Shown piece after piece: positions 9,378 through 17,202 of a stretch of 64,000 nucleotides of DNA. The notes under the pieces are model-generated. The model searched no databases and had not been told where the DNA came from. It was given only the letters and a program-made list of their open reading frames with translations. Position numbers and translations under genes: made by a program. Position 1 is the first letter of the stretch. The number at the start of each line of letters is the position of its first letter. The stretch spans positions 31,182 through 95,181 of the forward strand of contig NZ_MWVJ01000016.1 in the NCBI RefSeq assembly GCF_002087335.1, in the 5' to 3' direction. This DNA comes from Pseudophaeobacter leonis. GTDB lineage: Bacteria; Pseudomonadota; Alphaproteobacteria; Rhodobacterales; Rhodobacteraceae.

Positions 9378-9468
9378 ACCCTATCAAAACCCAGAGCCCG
9401 CTTGCGTTTCAAGCTTTTGCGGGCTAGCACCAGAAACGAGCAATACATCGCTGCGGCAGGAGTGCAAA

Positions 9469-9657
9469 ATGGGTATCAATAGCGAACGCGATATCGAGGC
9501 GAACATGCAGATCGGCCCGACCGATCAGGGTATGGTGCGCCTTTTCATCGAGGCCGAGGGGGTCGAGATTCCGATGGATTTTGAACCTGAAGAGGCCGAA
9601 GAAATTGCAGATGAGCTGCGTGCAGCGGCCCAGGCCGCGCGTCTTGTAGCGGGCTAA
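9469..9657 (+). CDS. Small conserved Rhodobacteraceae protein (62 aa)
   Basis: A short acidic protein with GGAG before ATG 9469. The sequence ends in a Glu/Ala-rich helix (EEAEEIADELRAAAQAARLV). I recall similar 60-residue proteins of unknown function in Rhodobacteraceae, possibly the DUF6324 family, but cannot confirm it. No signal peptide or membrane segment is visible. A weak hairpin follows the stop. Confidence 0.6.
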   Translation: MGINSERDIEANMQIGPTDQGMVRLFIEAEGVEIPMDFEPEEAEEIADELRAAAQAARLVAG

Positions 9658-9716
9658 CGAAACGGCCCTATGGGCTGGGTTCAGGGGATACCAACGTCAC
9701 GCAGAGGCCTGGTCCA

Positions 9717-9770
9717 TCCATTAGACCGCCCACTGGCCGCCCCCTAGACAGTTCCACTAGACCACCCACT
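9717..9770 (-). repeat. 18-bp tandem repeat at the mmcB stop codon
   Basis: Three 18-bp units start at 9717, 9735 and 9753 (for example TCCACTAGACCACCCACT). The last contains the TAG stop of mmcB (9757-9759) and the others carry TAG or TAA at similar places on the minus strand, though the middle unit is strongly diverged. Confidence 0.65.
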
Positions 9771-10212
9771 GTCCGTCCAGACCAGGACGCGGGTCGCGCA
9801 GGGTTTGCGGACGCCGCGCCGCGTCCCTGGCAAATTTCTGGATCAGTTTGCGGCGGCGGGCAGCGGCCAGTTTCGCCTCTGGTGCCATGCGGATCACCTC
9901 TGCATCATAGTCATCAGCAATGATCACCCCACTCGCCTCTGGCAACAGCTCAACCGGGAAATCCATATCCACGGCCCAGAAATACCGGTCGCACCACTCA
10001 AGATATCCCTGCCATTTGCTGTCAGACTGAAAATCGGCGCGGCTGGATTTACACTCGATCACCCAGAGCTCCCCCTTGGGCCCCAGCCCCACAACATCTA
10101 CCCGTAGCCCCCGCGTCGGCACGAACTCTTCCAGCGAGGAGAAGCCAAGGGCGGTGAGATGGCGTGATACGCCACGGGCAAGACGCTGTCCGGGTTGCAG
10201 AAGTTCAGTCAT
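9757..10212 (-). CDS. mmcB: MmcB family DNA repair protein
   Basis: 151 residues matching the MmcB family, named for mitomycin C resistance in Caulobacter. A PD-(D/E)xK-like nuclease core is visible: RVDVVGLGPKGELWVIECKS supplies the Asp and the ExK, followed by YLEWCDRYFW and a basic C-terminal tail (AAARRRKLIQKFARDAARR). It probably acts on damaged DNA. The start at 10212 agrees with family length. It is transcribed away from the candidate small RNA upstream. Confidence 0.85.
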   Translation of the reverse strand: MTELLQPGQRLARGVSRHLTALGFSSLEEFVPTRGLRVDVVGLGPKGELWVIECKSSRADFQSDSKWQGYLEWCDRYFWAVDMDFPVELLPEASGVIIADDYDAEVIRMAPEAKLAAARRRKLIQKFARDAARRPQTLRDPRPGLDGQWVV

Positions 10213-10339
10213 GGCCCCAACGTGAACAAAAGGGAAACAAATTACAAGCCTAGGGAAGGTACTACACAGGTTTTTGTCGCCTCCGGACAGCCCTGCCTTC
10301 TCTTCCCCTTGATTTACCGCAGGCGGAGGACTACCTGAG

Positions 10340-10526
10340 AAGCGTGGCGGGTTCTGCCCTTTCAGTGACCGGCAGCATTCCAGTGGCCTTAAGCAATTCC
10401 ACGGGAGCTGGCTCTGTTCGGACCCTGGTCCGTTTATCTGGCGCCCACCTGTACATACAGGTCCCCGGGAATCAAAACCGCACGTCTGTTTGGTGGTCCC
10501 GTCACAGTTTCTGCCAGAAGGCTGAG
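10340..10526 (+). ncRNA. Candidate structured small RNA, possibly 6S-like
   Basis: The gap between mmcB and the next gene holds a hairpin-rich stretch with no coding potential: CTGCC/GGCAG, GTGG/CCAC around CCTTAAGCAATT, CGGACCCTGGTCCG, and ACCTGTACATACAGGT, ending at a very strong terminator. A hairpin next to the 3' side and a GGCCTTAAG segment recall the central bubble of 6S RNA. Boundaries are estimated and the 6S assignment is inference. Confidence 0.4.
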
Positions 10527-10563
10527 AAAAACCCGCGCCTCAGTGCTGAGAGCGCGGGTTTTT
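10527..10563. terminator. Strong bidirectional intrinsic terminator
   Basis: A perfect 12-bp stem (AAAAACCCGCGC with GCGCGGGTTTTT) encloses an inner CTCAG/CTGAG pair and is flanked by A and T runs. It can end transcripts from both the small RNA on the plus strand and the membrane-protein gene on the minus strand. Confidence 0.9.
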
Positions 10564-10599
10564 CTATTCTAAACGTCCCTGGCGCTTTGCCAGATAATT

Positions 10600-10965
10600 C
10601 TAACTGGCCACCTCGGCAGGCCAGCCCGCGCCTCCCTTCAACGCCGCGGCGATTCTGGTGCGAGCGGGTTTTTTGGGCCTCAACCGCAACCCGGATCGGT
10701 TTGAGCTGGCTCACCACCGGTGTTCCGCGACGAGGGCCGCCGTCATTGCCTGCCATGGACATGATCACATAGGCAAACTGCACACCGGCAAAGACGATGC
10801 CATTCATGAACCACAGCAAAAACACTGCCAGAATTCCATCGCTTGACTGGCTGACCAACCCCCAGAGGTTCATCACATTAAACCAGAGCAAAAGCGCGAC
10901 GAAACCCGCCGAAATCGCAAAATGATAATGACGTTTTTGATGTAGAGCTTCACCAGTTTGGGCAT
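10600..10965 (-). pseudogene. Small inner-membrane protein, two frameshifts in A runs
   Basis: Start ATG 10965 has GAGG 5 nt upstream and begins MPKLVKLYIKN. One base is missing near 10925 in an A run; the next frame continues HYHFAISAGFVALLLWFNVM, giving two membrane helices. A second base is missing near 10674 in the poly-A of CAAAAAACC; restoring it gives KKPARTRIAAALKGGAGW and a stop at 10600-10602, before the terminator. As written, the frame would run through that terminator, which supports the repair. About 121 residues; function unknown. Confidence 0.65.
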
Positions 10966-11125
10966 GATATCCTCACTCATTTTCACAAAAGAGCTTAGCA
11001 CTGCGCCCCGTGAGGTCCAGCGCTTCTGCGCATATAGGTGGATTTTGGCCTAATGCAACCCGCGCAGCCGCCCGAAAGCCGGCCAATCCGGCCCCCTCGA
11101 CGCGATTGATCACCAAACCTGCCAA

Positions 11126-11157
11126 GACAGGACAGGACAGGACAGGACAGGACAGGA
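11126..11157. repeat. (GACAG)6 pentanucleotide microsatellite
   Basis: Six perfect GACAG copies followed by GA. The array lies just beyond the terminator that follows nusB, in non-coding sequence. Confidence 0.95.
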
Positions 11158-11162
11158 TAAAG

Positions 11163-11195
11163 AAACACGCGCCACAGTGATGCAGCGCGTTTTTT
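11163..11195 (-). terminator. Likely terminator of the rib/nusB genes
   Basis: ACGCGC and GCGCGT form a stem separated by 12 nt. Interrupted T runs lie on both sides, about 25 bp past the nusB stop on the minus strand. Confidence 0.6.
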
Positions 11196-11219
11196 CTTTT
11201 GTCAAAAAGCAGAGCTGTT

Positions 11220-11702
11220 TCAGAAGGCTTCGGGCTTTGCCTCACGCGCCATATGGTCCAGCACGCCATTGACGAATTTCGATTCCTTGCCTTCAGGAAA
11301 AAAGGCGCGGGCAATATCAACAAACTCGTTGATCACCACTTTGGGCGGGGTCTTTGACTGGGTCAGCTCGGCTCCGGCAGCCCGGAACAAGGCCCGCAGG
11401 GTGGGGTCGATACGGCCAATGGGCCATTTCGCCACCAGCGCCCGGTCCGTCATCTGGTCGATCGGTGCCTGAAAATTCACGGCATCTTTCAACAACTTAC
11501 GAAACAGGGTGGTGTCGCCCTCGGCCATTTCGTCGTCTTCATAGACAGCCCCAAACCGATGGTTTTCGAATTCAGCGATCACCTTGTCAAAGGTCTGGTC
11601 ACTATGCTCCATCTGAAACAGCGCCTGCACGGCATAAAGCCGGGCTGCTGATTTCATCTGGGTCTTGCCGTTGCCCTTGGGGGCTGCGTCAGAATTGGTC
11701 AT
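11220..11702 (-). CDS. nusB: Transcription antitermination factor NusB
   Basis: 160 residues of the all-helical NusB fold: SAARLYAVQALFQMEHSDQ at the N-terminus and the conserved C-terminal TPPKVVINEFVDIARAF with FVNGVLDHMAR. It binds boxA RNA with NusE/S10 during rRNA antitermination. Its ATG overlaps the ribH stop by four bases, the usual order in this block. It is the last gene before a terminator. Confidence 0.97.
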   Translation of the reverse strand: MTNSDAAPKGNGKTQMKSAARLYAVQALFQMEHSDQTFDKVIAEFENHRFGAVYEDDEMAEGDTTLFRKLLKDAVNFQAPIDQMTDRALVAKWPIGRIDPTLRALFRAAGAELTQSKTPPKVVINEFVDIARAFFPEGKESKFVNGVLDHMAREAKPEAF

Positions 11703-12250
11703 GCTGTGCGGGGTCCGTTTTCTGTGCCAGCCAGCAGAATGGCTTCGGAAGGCGCCTTAAAGCCGACTCCCTTGGTCTGGGCGCCCCATTTACGCGTCAG
11801 TGCGATCAGATGCAAGGCCGCAGCTGCAGCTCCGCCGCCCTTGTTTTGATCACCGGGATCGGCGCGCACCTCGGCCTGTTTGCGGTTCTCGACTGTCAGG
11901 ATGCCATTGCCAATGCAGAGCCCCTGCAGACCCAGCAGTTGAATGGCGCGACTGCTGTCGTTGCAGACCGTTTCATAATGGGTGGTTTCGCCGCAAATGA
12001 CGCAGCCCAGCGCCACAAAGCCATCAAAGTTAGCACTACCGTCCGCAATGGCGATTGCCGTGGGAATTTCCAGCGCCCCAGGCACCTGAACCACCTCATA
12101 GCTGCCGCCAGCCGCCTCGATCTCGGCAACGGCGCCCGCCAGCATATTGTCGGCGATATCTTTGTAGTAGGGCGACATGACAATGGCCAGTTTCACCGGC
12201 TTTTCAAAACTTGCGCGTGGCATGATATAGTGCTGTTCGTGTCCGGCCAT
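11699..12250 (-). CDS. ribH: 6,7-dimethyl-8-ribityllumazine synthase
   Basis: Condenses 5-amino-6-ribitylaminouracil with 3,4-dihydroxybutanone phosphate, the penultimate riboflavin step. Recognisable are VQVPGALEIPTAI, ALGCVICGETTHYETV with the catalytic His, and GNGILTVENRKQAEVRA. At 183 residues it is slightly longer than E. coli RibH through an N-terminal extension. The stop overlaps nusB. A single-nucleotide gap separates it from ribBA upstream, so it is in the same transcript. Confidence 0.96.
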   Translation of the reverse strand: MAGHEQHYIMPRASFEKPVKLAIVMSPYYKDIADNMLAGAVAEIEAAGGSYEVVQVPGALEIPTAIAIADGSANFDGFVALGCVICGETTHYETVCNDSSRAIQLLGLQGLCIGNGILTVENRKQAEVRADPGDQNKGGGAAAAALHLIALTRKWGAQTKGVGFKAPSEAILLAGTENGPRTA

Positions 12251-12251
12251 A

Positions 12252-13371
12252 TTACGTGTCCTTCAAAATGGGGCGGGTGCCGGTAATCGACAGGCCATAG
12301 GCGTCGAGGCCAAGATAGGTTGTCGCAGGCGAATCCGTCAAAAGCTCCAGCTCCTCAACCCCCAATTTCGACAGGATCTGTGCGCCAAGGCCGGTTTGCT
12401 TGATGGTGCGCGGCCCGTCGTCCTCGGGCGCATAAAGCGCATGGCGCGGCTCGCGGAACAGGCAGACCACACCGCGGCCCTCAGCGGCGATCAGCTCCAT
12501 GGCGCGGGGCAGCTCGCGCACCGGTTTGGGGCCAAGGCCCAGAATATCCGAGGCTTCGTGCAACGCATGGGTCCGGGTCAGCACCGGGCCTGCAGTGGTG
12601 ATATCGCCTTTGATCAGCACCACATGTTCAACCCCGTGGGTCTGGTCGGTAAAGATCCGCATCTCCCAGTCGCCACCAAATTCCGACGTGACCGTGCTGC
12701 GGCTGGTTTCGACAACCAGATTGTCATTGCGCGACCGGTAGGTGACAGATCCGAGATGGTTCCGATTTTCAGCCCATGCGTTGCGGCATAATCCACCAGG
12801 TCAGGCAGACGCGCCATAGTGCCGTCCTCGTTCATGATCTCGCAAATCACCGAGGCCGGGTAGTGCCCCGCCAGACGCGACACATCACAGCCCGCTTCGG
12901 TATGCCCTGCCCGCACCAGCACGCCACCGCGCCGTGCCCGCAGCGGAAAGACATGGCCCGGCGTGGCGATATCGGCAGAGCTTTTGCCAGGATCAATCGC
13001 CGTGGCCACGGTATGCGCACGATCCGTCGCGGAAATGCCAGGGTGACGCCCTCACGCGCCTCAATCGACACGGTAAAGGCGGTCTCGTGGCGCGACGAGT
13101 TGTGCATCGCCATCATGGGCAGGCCCAGCTCTTCGATCCGCTCGGCAGGCAGCGTCAGGCAGATCAGCCCGCGCCCATGGGTGGCCATAAAGTTGATCGC
13201 AGCAGCATCGGCAGCCTGTGCCGGGATCACCAGATCGCCCTCGTTCTCGCGGTCTTCATGATCCACCAAGATGAACATCCGCCCCGCGCGGGCCTCGGCA
13301 ATGATGTCTTCAATCGGGCTGATCGCCGCGCGCAAACGGGCCTCGACGGGTCCCGGTGTTTCAAAGCTCAT
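12252..13371 (-). pseudogene. ribBA: RibBA: DHBP synthase with GTP cyclohydrolase II-like domain, two frameshifts
   Basis: The N-terminal half is 3,4-dihydroxy-2-butanone-4-phosphate synthase: ILVDHEDRENEGDLV holds the acidic metal site and ATHGRGLICLTL follows. The C-terminal half resembles GTP cyclohydrolase II. One base is missing near 13040-13044, where EGVT should continue to [19 protein letters not shown] second is missing near 12745-12747, where the frame resumes at [10 protein letters not shown]. Both halves are well conserved outside these points and the gene is biosynthetic, so sequence errors are likely. It is followed by ribH after one base. Confidence 0.88.
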
Positions 13372-13498
13372 GTTACAGCCTTTCGATACGCATGCCTCAG
13401 GGCGCCATCGCCCGGCAGGTTACCTGAGCGAAATAGCCCACCCAGCCTGCAAATGCCAGCCCCACAAACCGCAGCCCTCAGGCTGAAGAGGGCGCCAA

Positions 13499-13554
13499 GA
13501 CTGAACTGGCTGGACTGAGCGGGCTAGACTGAACTGGCTAGACTGAACTGGGGC
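13499..13554. repeat. 14-bp tandem repeat, four copies
   Basis: Units start at 13499, 13513, 13527 and 13541; the commonest form is GACTGAACTGGCTA. It lies in the divergent spacer between ribBA and the racemase-family gene, away from any stop codon. Confidence 0.9.
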
Positions 13555-13601
13555 AAAAGGGCTAAATTGGATACAATATGCATCAACAGGAGAGCCAGCC
13601 C

Positions 13602-14654
13602 ATGCGCGCATCCCGCATTCTTCAGGCCGTGGACGCCCATGCCGAGGGTGAACCTGGCCGTGTCATCACCGGCGGCATGCCCCTGCTGCGCGGCGCAACT
13701 GTGTTTGAGAAAAGGCAGGATATGGCGGCAAACCATGATGACATTCGCCTGCAGATGCTACGTGAGCCACGCGGCAACCCAGGTCTGTGCGGCAATGCCA
13801 TCGTGCCGCCCTGCCATCCGGATGCGGACGCAGGCTTTATTATTTTTGAGCAGAGGGAATACCCGCCGATGTCTGGCTCAAACACCATCTGCGTGGTCAC
13901 TGTGCTGTTGGAAACCGGAATTGTGCGCATGGTCGAGCCGGTGACCGAGCTCACTCTGGAGGCTCCGGCCGGGTTGATAAAGGTGCGCGCCGACTGTCGC
14001 GATGGCAAGGTGACCCGGGTAACCTTTCGCAATGTCGCGGCCTTTGCCATGCATCTGGATGCGCCGGTCGAGGTCGCAGGCCTTGGCACCCTCAAAGTGG
14101 ACGTCGCCTGGGGCGGCATGTTCTTTGTGCTGATTGACAGCGCCATGATCGGGCTGGACCCCAGCGCTGAAAACGGCGCCGAGATCGTGCGGATCAGCGA
14201 GGCCATCCGCCACGCCACGGCCGAACAGCTGCCCGTCAGCCACCCGGACAACCCGGCGATCACGGGCCCCAGCATCACCAACCTTTGGGCTGCGCCGCAG
14301 GATCCCGCCACCCATGGCCGCGGCGCTATCACCATCTCGACGGGCAGGTTTGACCCCGCCCGCCCGCAAGAGGCCAGCGGCATCCTCGACCGCTCTCCCT
14401 GCGGCACCGGCACCTGCGCCAAAATGGCCGTTCTGCACGCGCGCGGACAATTGGGGATTGGCGAGGATTATGTCAACGCAGGCCCGCTGGGGACCACCTT
14501 TAAAGGGCGCATTCTGGAGACCACCCAGGTTGGCCCTTACCCGGCCATCGTGCCCAGCCTCTCAGGTCAGGGCTGGATCTACAGCCTCGCCTCCTACACG
14601 CTAGACCCCAGCGACCCCTTCCCCAGGGGCTACACCGTTGGCGATATGTGGTGA
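13602..14654 (+). CDS. Proline racemase family, trans-3-hydroxy-L-proline dehydratase-like
   Basis: The family uses two catalytic residues. The second is Cys in DRSPCGTGTC (about residue 267). The first, normally Cys in MCGHGT of racemases and epimerases, is Ser in PPMSGSNT (about residue 91). Ser or Thr here is characteristic of trans-3-hydroxy-L-proline dehydratases, which make pyrroline-2-carboxylate. ATG 13602 has AGGAG upstream; ATG 13578 lacks a site. The gene lies on the opposite strand inside the riboflavin block, with a terminator beyond it. Confidence 0.8.
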   Translation: MRASRILQAVDAHAEGEPGRVITGGMPLLRGATVFEKRQDMAANHDDIRLQMLREPRGNPGLCGNAIVPPCHPDADAGFIIFEQREYPPMSGSNTICVVTVLLETGIVRMVEPVTELTLEAPAGLIKVRADCRDGKVTRVTFRNVAAFAMHLDAPVEVAGLGTLKVDVAWGGMFFVLIDSAMIGLDPSAENGAEIVRISEAIRHATAEQLPVSHPDNPAITGPSITNLWAAPQDPATHGRGAITISTGRFDPARPQEASGILDRSPCGTGTCAKMAVLHARGQLGIGEDYVNAGPLGTTFKGRILETTQVGPYPAIVPSLSGQGWIYSLASYTLDPSDPFPRGYTVGDMW

Positions 14655-14775
14655 CGCGCGCGCCGCGACAGCGGCGCGCGCCCGGCCCAACCGGGGCGAT
14701 TTAATCTTTGATTCAATCGAACTGGGCGGGAGCCCCTGCTTCCTGAGCGAACGCGCAAAATGACGCCCCAAACAT

Positions 14776-14807
14776 AAAAAAGCCCGACACGGTTGCCAGG
14801 CCTTTTT
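14776..14807. terminator. Bidirectional terminator between racemase-family gene and ribE
   Basis: AAAAAAGCC and GGCCTTTTT pair with one mismatch around a 14-nt loop, giving A and T runs on either side. It serves the convergent plus-strand gene and possibly ribE. Confidence 0.65.
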
Positions 14808-14829
14808 CCTCTGCAGAGTTCAGCTCACA

Positions 14830-14885
14830 GGACTATCCGGCCAGGGCTATCCGGCCAGCGTAATCCAGCCAGGGCTATCCCGCCT
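14830..14885 (-). repeat. 14-bp tandem repeat over the ribE stop codon
   Basis: Four units at 14830, 14844, 14858 and 14872 (for example GGGCTATCCGGCCA). The last contains the ribE TAG (14875-14877). Three of the four carry the same triplet on the minus strand, and the 14-bp period shifts it through the frames. Confidence 0.88.
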
Positions 14886-15462
14886 CGTGCAGCCGTGCGA
14901 CATAGCGGGCACGCGTATCAATCTCCAGGTTCACCTGATCGCCCAGCGCCACATCGCCCCAGGTGGTGACCTCTTTGGTGTGGGGAATGAAATTGATGCC
15001 AAACTCACAGCCCTCGACCGCGTTAACAGTCAAAGAGGTGCCATTCAGCGCCACCGAGCCCTTAGGGGCGATAAACCGTGCCAGCTCTTTTGGCGCCCGC
15101 AGGGTGACGCGGGTGCTGTCGCCCTCATCAACCAAGGCCACCACCTCGGCAACCCCGTCCACATGGCCAGAAACGATATGGCCTCCCAGCTCATCGCCAA
15201 CCTTCAAGGCCCGCTCCAGATTGACCCGTTTGCCAACCTTCCAGGCGCCGATATTGGTCTTGGAAACCGTCTCAGCCGAGATCTGCACATCGCAAAAATC
15301 CGCCCCCAGCTCAATCACCGTCAGGCAGACCCCATCCGAGGCAATCGAGGCCCCAAGATCAATGCCCCTGGTATCATATCCGGTTGTGATCCGGGCGCGC
15401 AGATCACCCTGCTGGTCCAGCTGCGCAATGGTTCCAATGTCAGTGACGATACCGGTGAACAT
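14875..15462 (-). CDS. ribE: Riboflavin synthase alpha chain
   Basis: 195 residues forming the duplicated beta-barrel of riboflavin synthase, which dismutates two lumazine molecules. It begins with the diagnostic MFTGIVTDIGTI, and both repeats show the substrate loop (ASDGVCLTV and ALNGTSLTVN). CAGGAGAGG lies 5 nt before the ATG. It is separated from ribBA by the opposite-strand racemase-family gene and from ribD by the capsule trio, so it may have its own promoter within the repeat-rich upstream region. Confidence 0.96.
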   Translation of the reverse strand: MFTGIVTDIGTIAQLDQQGDLRARITTGYDTRGIDLGASIASDGVCLTVIELGADFCDVQISAETVSKTNIGAWKVGKRVNLERALKVGDELGGHIVSGHVDGVAEVVALVDEGDSTRVTLRAPKELARFIAPKGSVALNGTSLTVNAVEGCEFGINFIPHTKEVTTWGDVALGDQVNLEIDTRARYVARLHEAG

Positions 15463-15477
15463 GGGGCCTCTCCTGGG

Positions 15478-15531
15478 CTTGGGTCGGGGACGTGGCTTAG
15501 GTCGGGGACGTGGTTTGGGGCGGGACCTAGC
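15478..15531. repeat. 18-bp tandem repeat upstream of ribE
   Basis: CTTGGGTCGGGGACGTGG (15478-15495) and CTTAGGTCGGGGACGTGG (15496-15513) differ by one base; a third unit is degenerate. It lies in the ribE leader, 15 bp before the start codon. Confidence 0.8.
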
Positions 15532-15615
15532 GACGGTTGGGACGTGGCGACGAATGCGAATTTCCCGCCCAGAGGTAGCCGAGGCGGCCAGCCTTCACAA
15601 GACCCCGAAAACCCG

Positions 15616-15660
15616 GACTGGACTGGACCAGACTGGCCCGGATCAGAATGGACTGGATGA
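15616..15660. repeat. 15-bp tandem repeat between ribE and kpsS
   Basis: Three units GACTGGACTGGACCA, GACTGGCCCGGATCA and GAATGGACTGGATGA lie in the divergent ribE/kpsS spacer. Confidence 0.75.
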
Positions 15661-15814
15661 TTTGGCCAAACCAGCTCTTGTCGGCGCATCTTAATTGCCC
15701 TGAAAGCACCACCGCGCTATTGCCATCTAACCGGGCCCGGTCGCTCCAGTCATAGTTTCGCCCTAGTCCGGCGCTATATTTCACTGACCCCGACCCAACT
15801 TGTGCTGTCCCAAC

Positions 15815-17107
15815 ATGCAACATCCTACTCCAGATCAACGCGCCTTCCTGTTTCTGCAGGGACCACATGGACCGTTTTTCAACGGCCTTGGAGAGATGCT
15901 GCGCACCGCAGGATGTGCTGTTTGGCGCATCGGGTTCAACGCAGGCGATCAGACCTTTTGGCGCAACAAACGCAGCTATCTGGGCTTTCGCGGGCAGATT
16001 TCAGACTGGCCCGCCTTTTTTGAACAAACCTGTCGCGACAAACAGATCACCGATATCGTGCTCTATGGCGACACCCGCCCGATCCATGCCCAGGCCATAG
16101 CCGCCGCCAAGGCCCTGGGCCTTCAGGTCCATGTTTTTGAAGAGGGCTACCTGCGGCCCTATTGGGTCACCTATGAGCGCGATGGCTCTAACGGAAATTC
16201 ACGCCTGATGCAGACCACCGTTAGCGAGATGCAGGCCGCACTGGAACGCTCGGATCTGGAGGCACCCCTGCCGCCGTCCCATTGGGGCGATATGCGCCAG
16301 CATGTGTTTTACGGCGCGCTGTATCATTGGTTTGTGATGTTCTGGAACCGCAGCTATCGCAACTTTCAGCCGCATCGCGCCCTGCCGGTCACCCGCGAAT
16401 TCCAGCTCTACCTCAAGCGGTTGCTGCTGATGCCGCTGCAGGCCCTCGAGCGGCGCCGCGCCACCCGCCGTATTCGCAATGGGGGTTTCCCCTATCATCT
16501 GGCGCTTTTGCAGCTGGAACACGACAGCTCGTTTCAGATGCATTCACCGTTTGACAGCATGGGCGATTTTCTGGCCGAGGTCCTCTCCGGGTTTGCCGCT
16601 GGCGCGCCGCGCCACCACCATCTGGTAATCAAGGCCCACCCGTTGGAAGATGGCCGCAGCCCGATCCGCCGCGAGCTGCGCCGTCTGGCGAAGGCCCATG
16701 GCATAGAGAACCGCGTCCACTATGTGCGTGGCGGCAAGCTTGCCGAGCTGCTGAACGAAGCCCGGACTGCCGTCACCGTCAACTCTACGGCCGGCCAGCA
16801 GGTTTTGTGGGGGGGCATTCCGCTCAAAAACTTTGGCGCGGCCGTCTATGACAAAGAGGAGTTCACCTCGGACCAGACCCTGGCGCAGTTCTTTGCCACC
16901 CCGGCCCGGCCTGACAATCGCGCCTACAAGGACTACCGCCGCTATCTGCTGGAGACCTCACAGGTTCCAGGCGGGTGTTATTCTCGCTCCGGTCGGCGCC
17001 AACTGCTGCGCCATGTGGTCGACATGATGCTCAGCCCGCATGACCCCTATGATGCCCTGCGTCATGGCACAGCGGCTCCGCGGCAACAGTTATCCCTGGT
17101 CCGGTGA
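15815..17107 (+). CDS. kpsS: Capsule polysaccharide glycosyltransferase KpsS-like
   Basis: 430 residues of the capsule-synthesis KpsS family, cytoplasmic Kdo transferases that build the Kdo linker on the lipid anchor of group 2-type capsules. Visible conserved parts are FLQGPHGPFFNGL at the start, VFEEGYLRPYWVTYE, VIKAHPLEDGR, and VTVNSTAGQQVLWGGIPLKN near the C-terminus. ATG 15815 is preferred over TTG 15800. It heads a three-gene plus-strand set with the export lipoprotein and KpsC. Confidence 0.88.
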   Translation: MQHPTPDQRAFLFLQGPHGPFFNGLGEMLRTAGCAVWRIGFNAGDQTFWRNKRSYLGFRGQISDWPAFFEQTCRDKQITDIVLYGDTRPIHAQAIAAAKALGLQVHVFEEGYLRPYWVTYERDGSNGNSRLMQTTVSEMQAALERSDLEAPLPPSHWGDMRQHVFYGALYHWFVMFWNRSYRNFQPHRALPVTREFQLYLKRLLLMPLQALERRRATRRIRNGGFPYHLALLQLEHDSSFQMHSPFDSMGDFLAEVLSGFAAGAPRHHHLVIKAHPLEDGRSPIRRELRRLAKAHGIENRVHYVRGGKLAELLNEARTAVTVNSTAGQQVLWGGIPLKNFGAAVYDKEEFTSDQTLAQFFATPARPDNRAYKDYRRYLLETSQVPGGCYSRSGRRQLLRHVVDMMLSPHDPYDALRHGTAAPRQQLSLVR

Positions 17108-17202
17108 GCGAAACCTCTCGCAAGACTGGATTTTCTCCTGATACCGCGTTAGTCTGGCTAAAAAACTGAGGCAGAATAATAATAGGTCGAGGAGACCGAG
17201 CA

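Noticed and set aside
13372..13498. FMN riboswitch before ribBA
   Set aside because: Only a hairpin (CTCAGG...GGGCG atgg CGCCCTGAG) is seen; the conserved FMN aptamer segments are missing.
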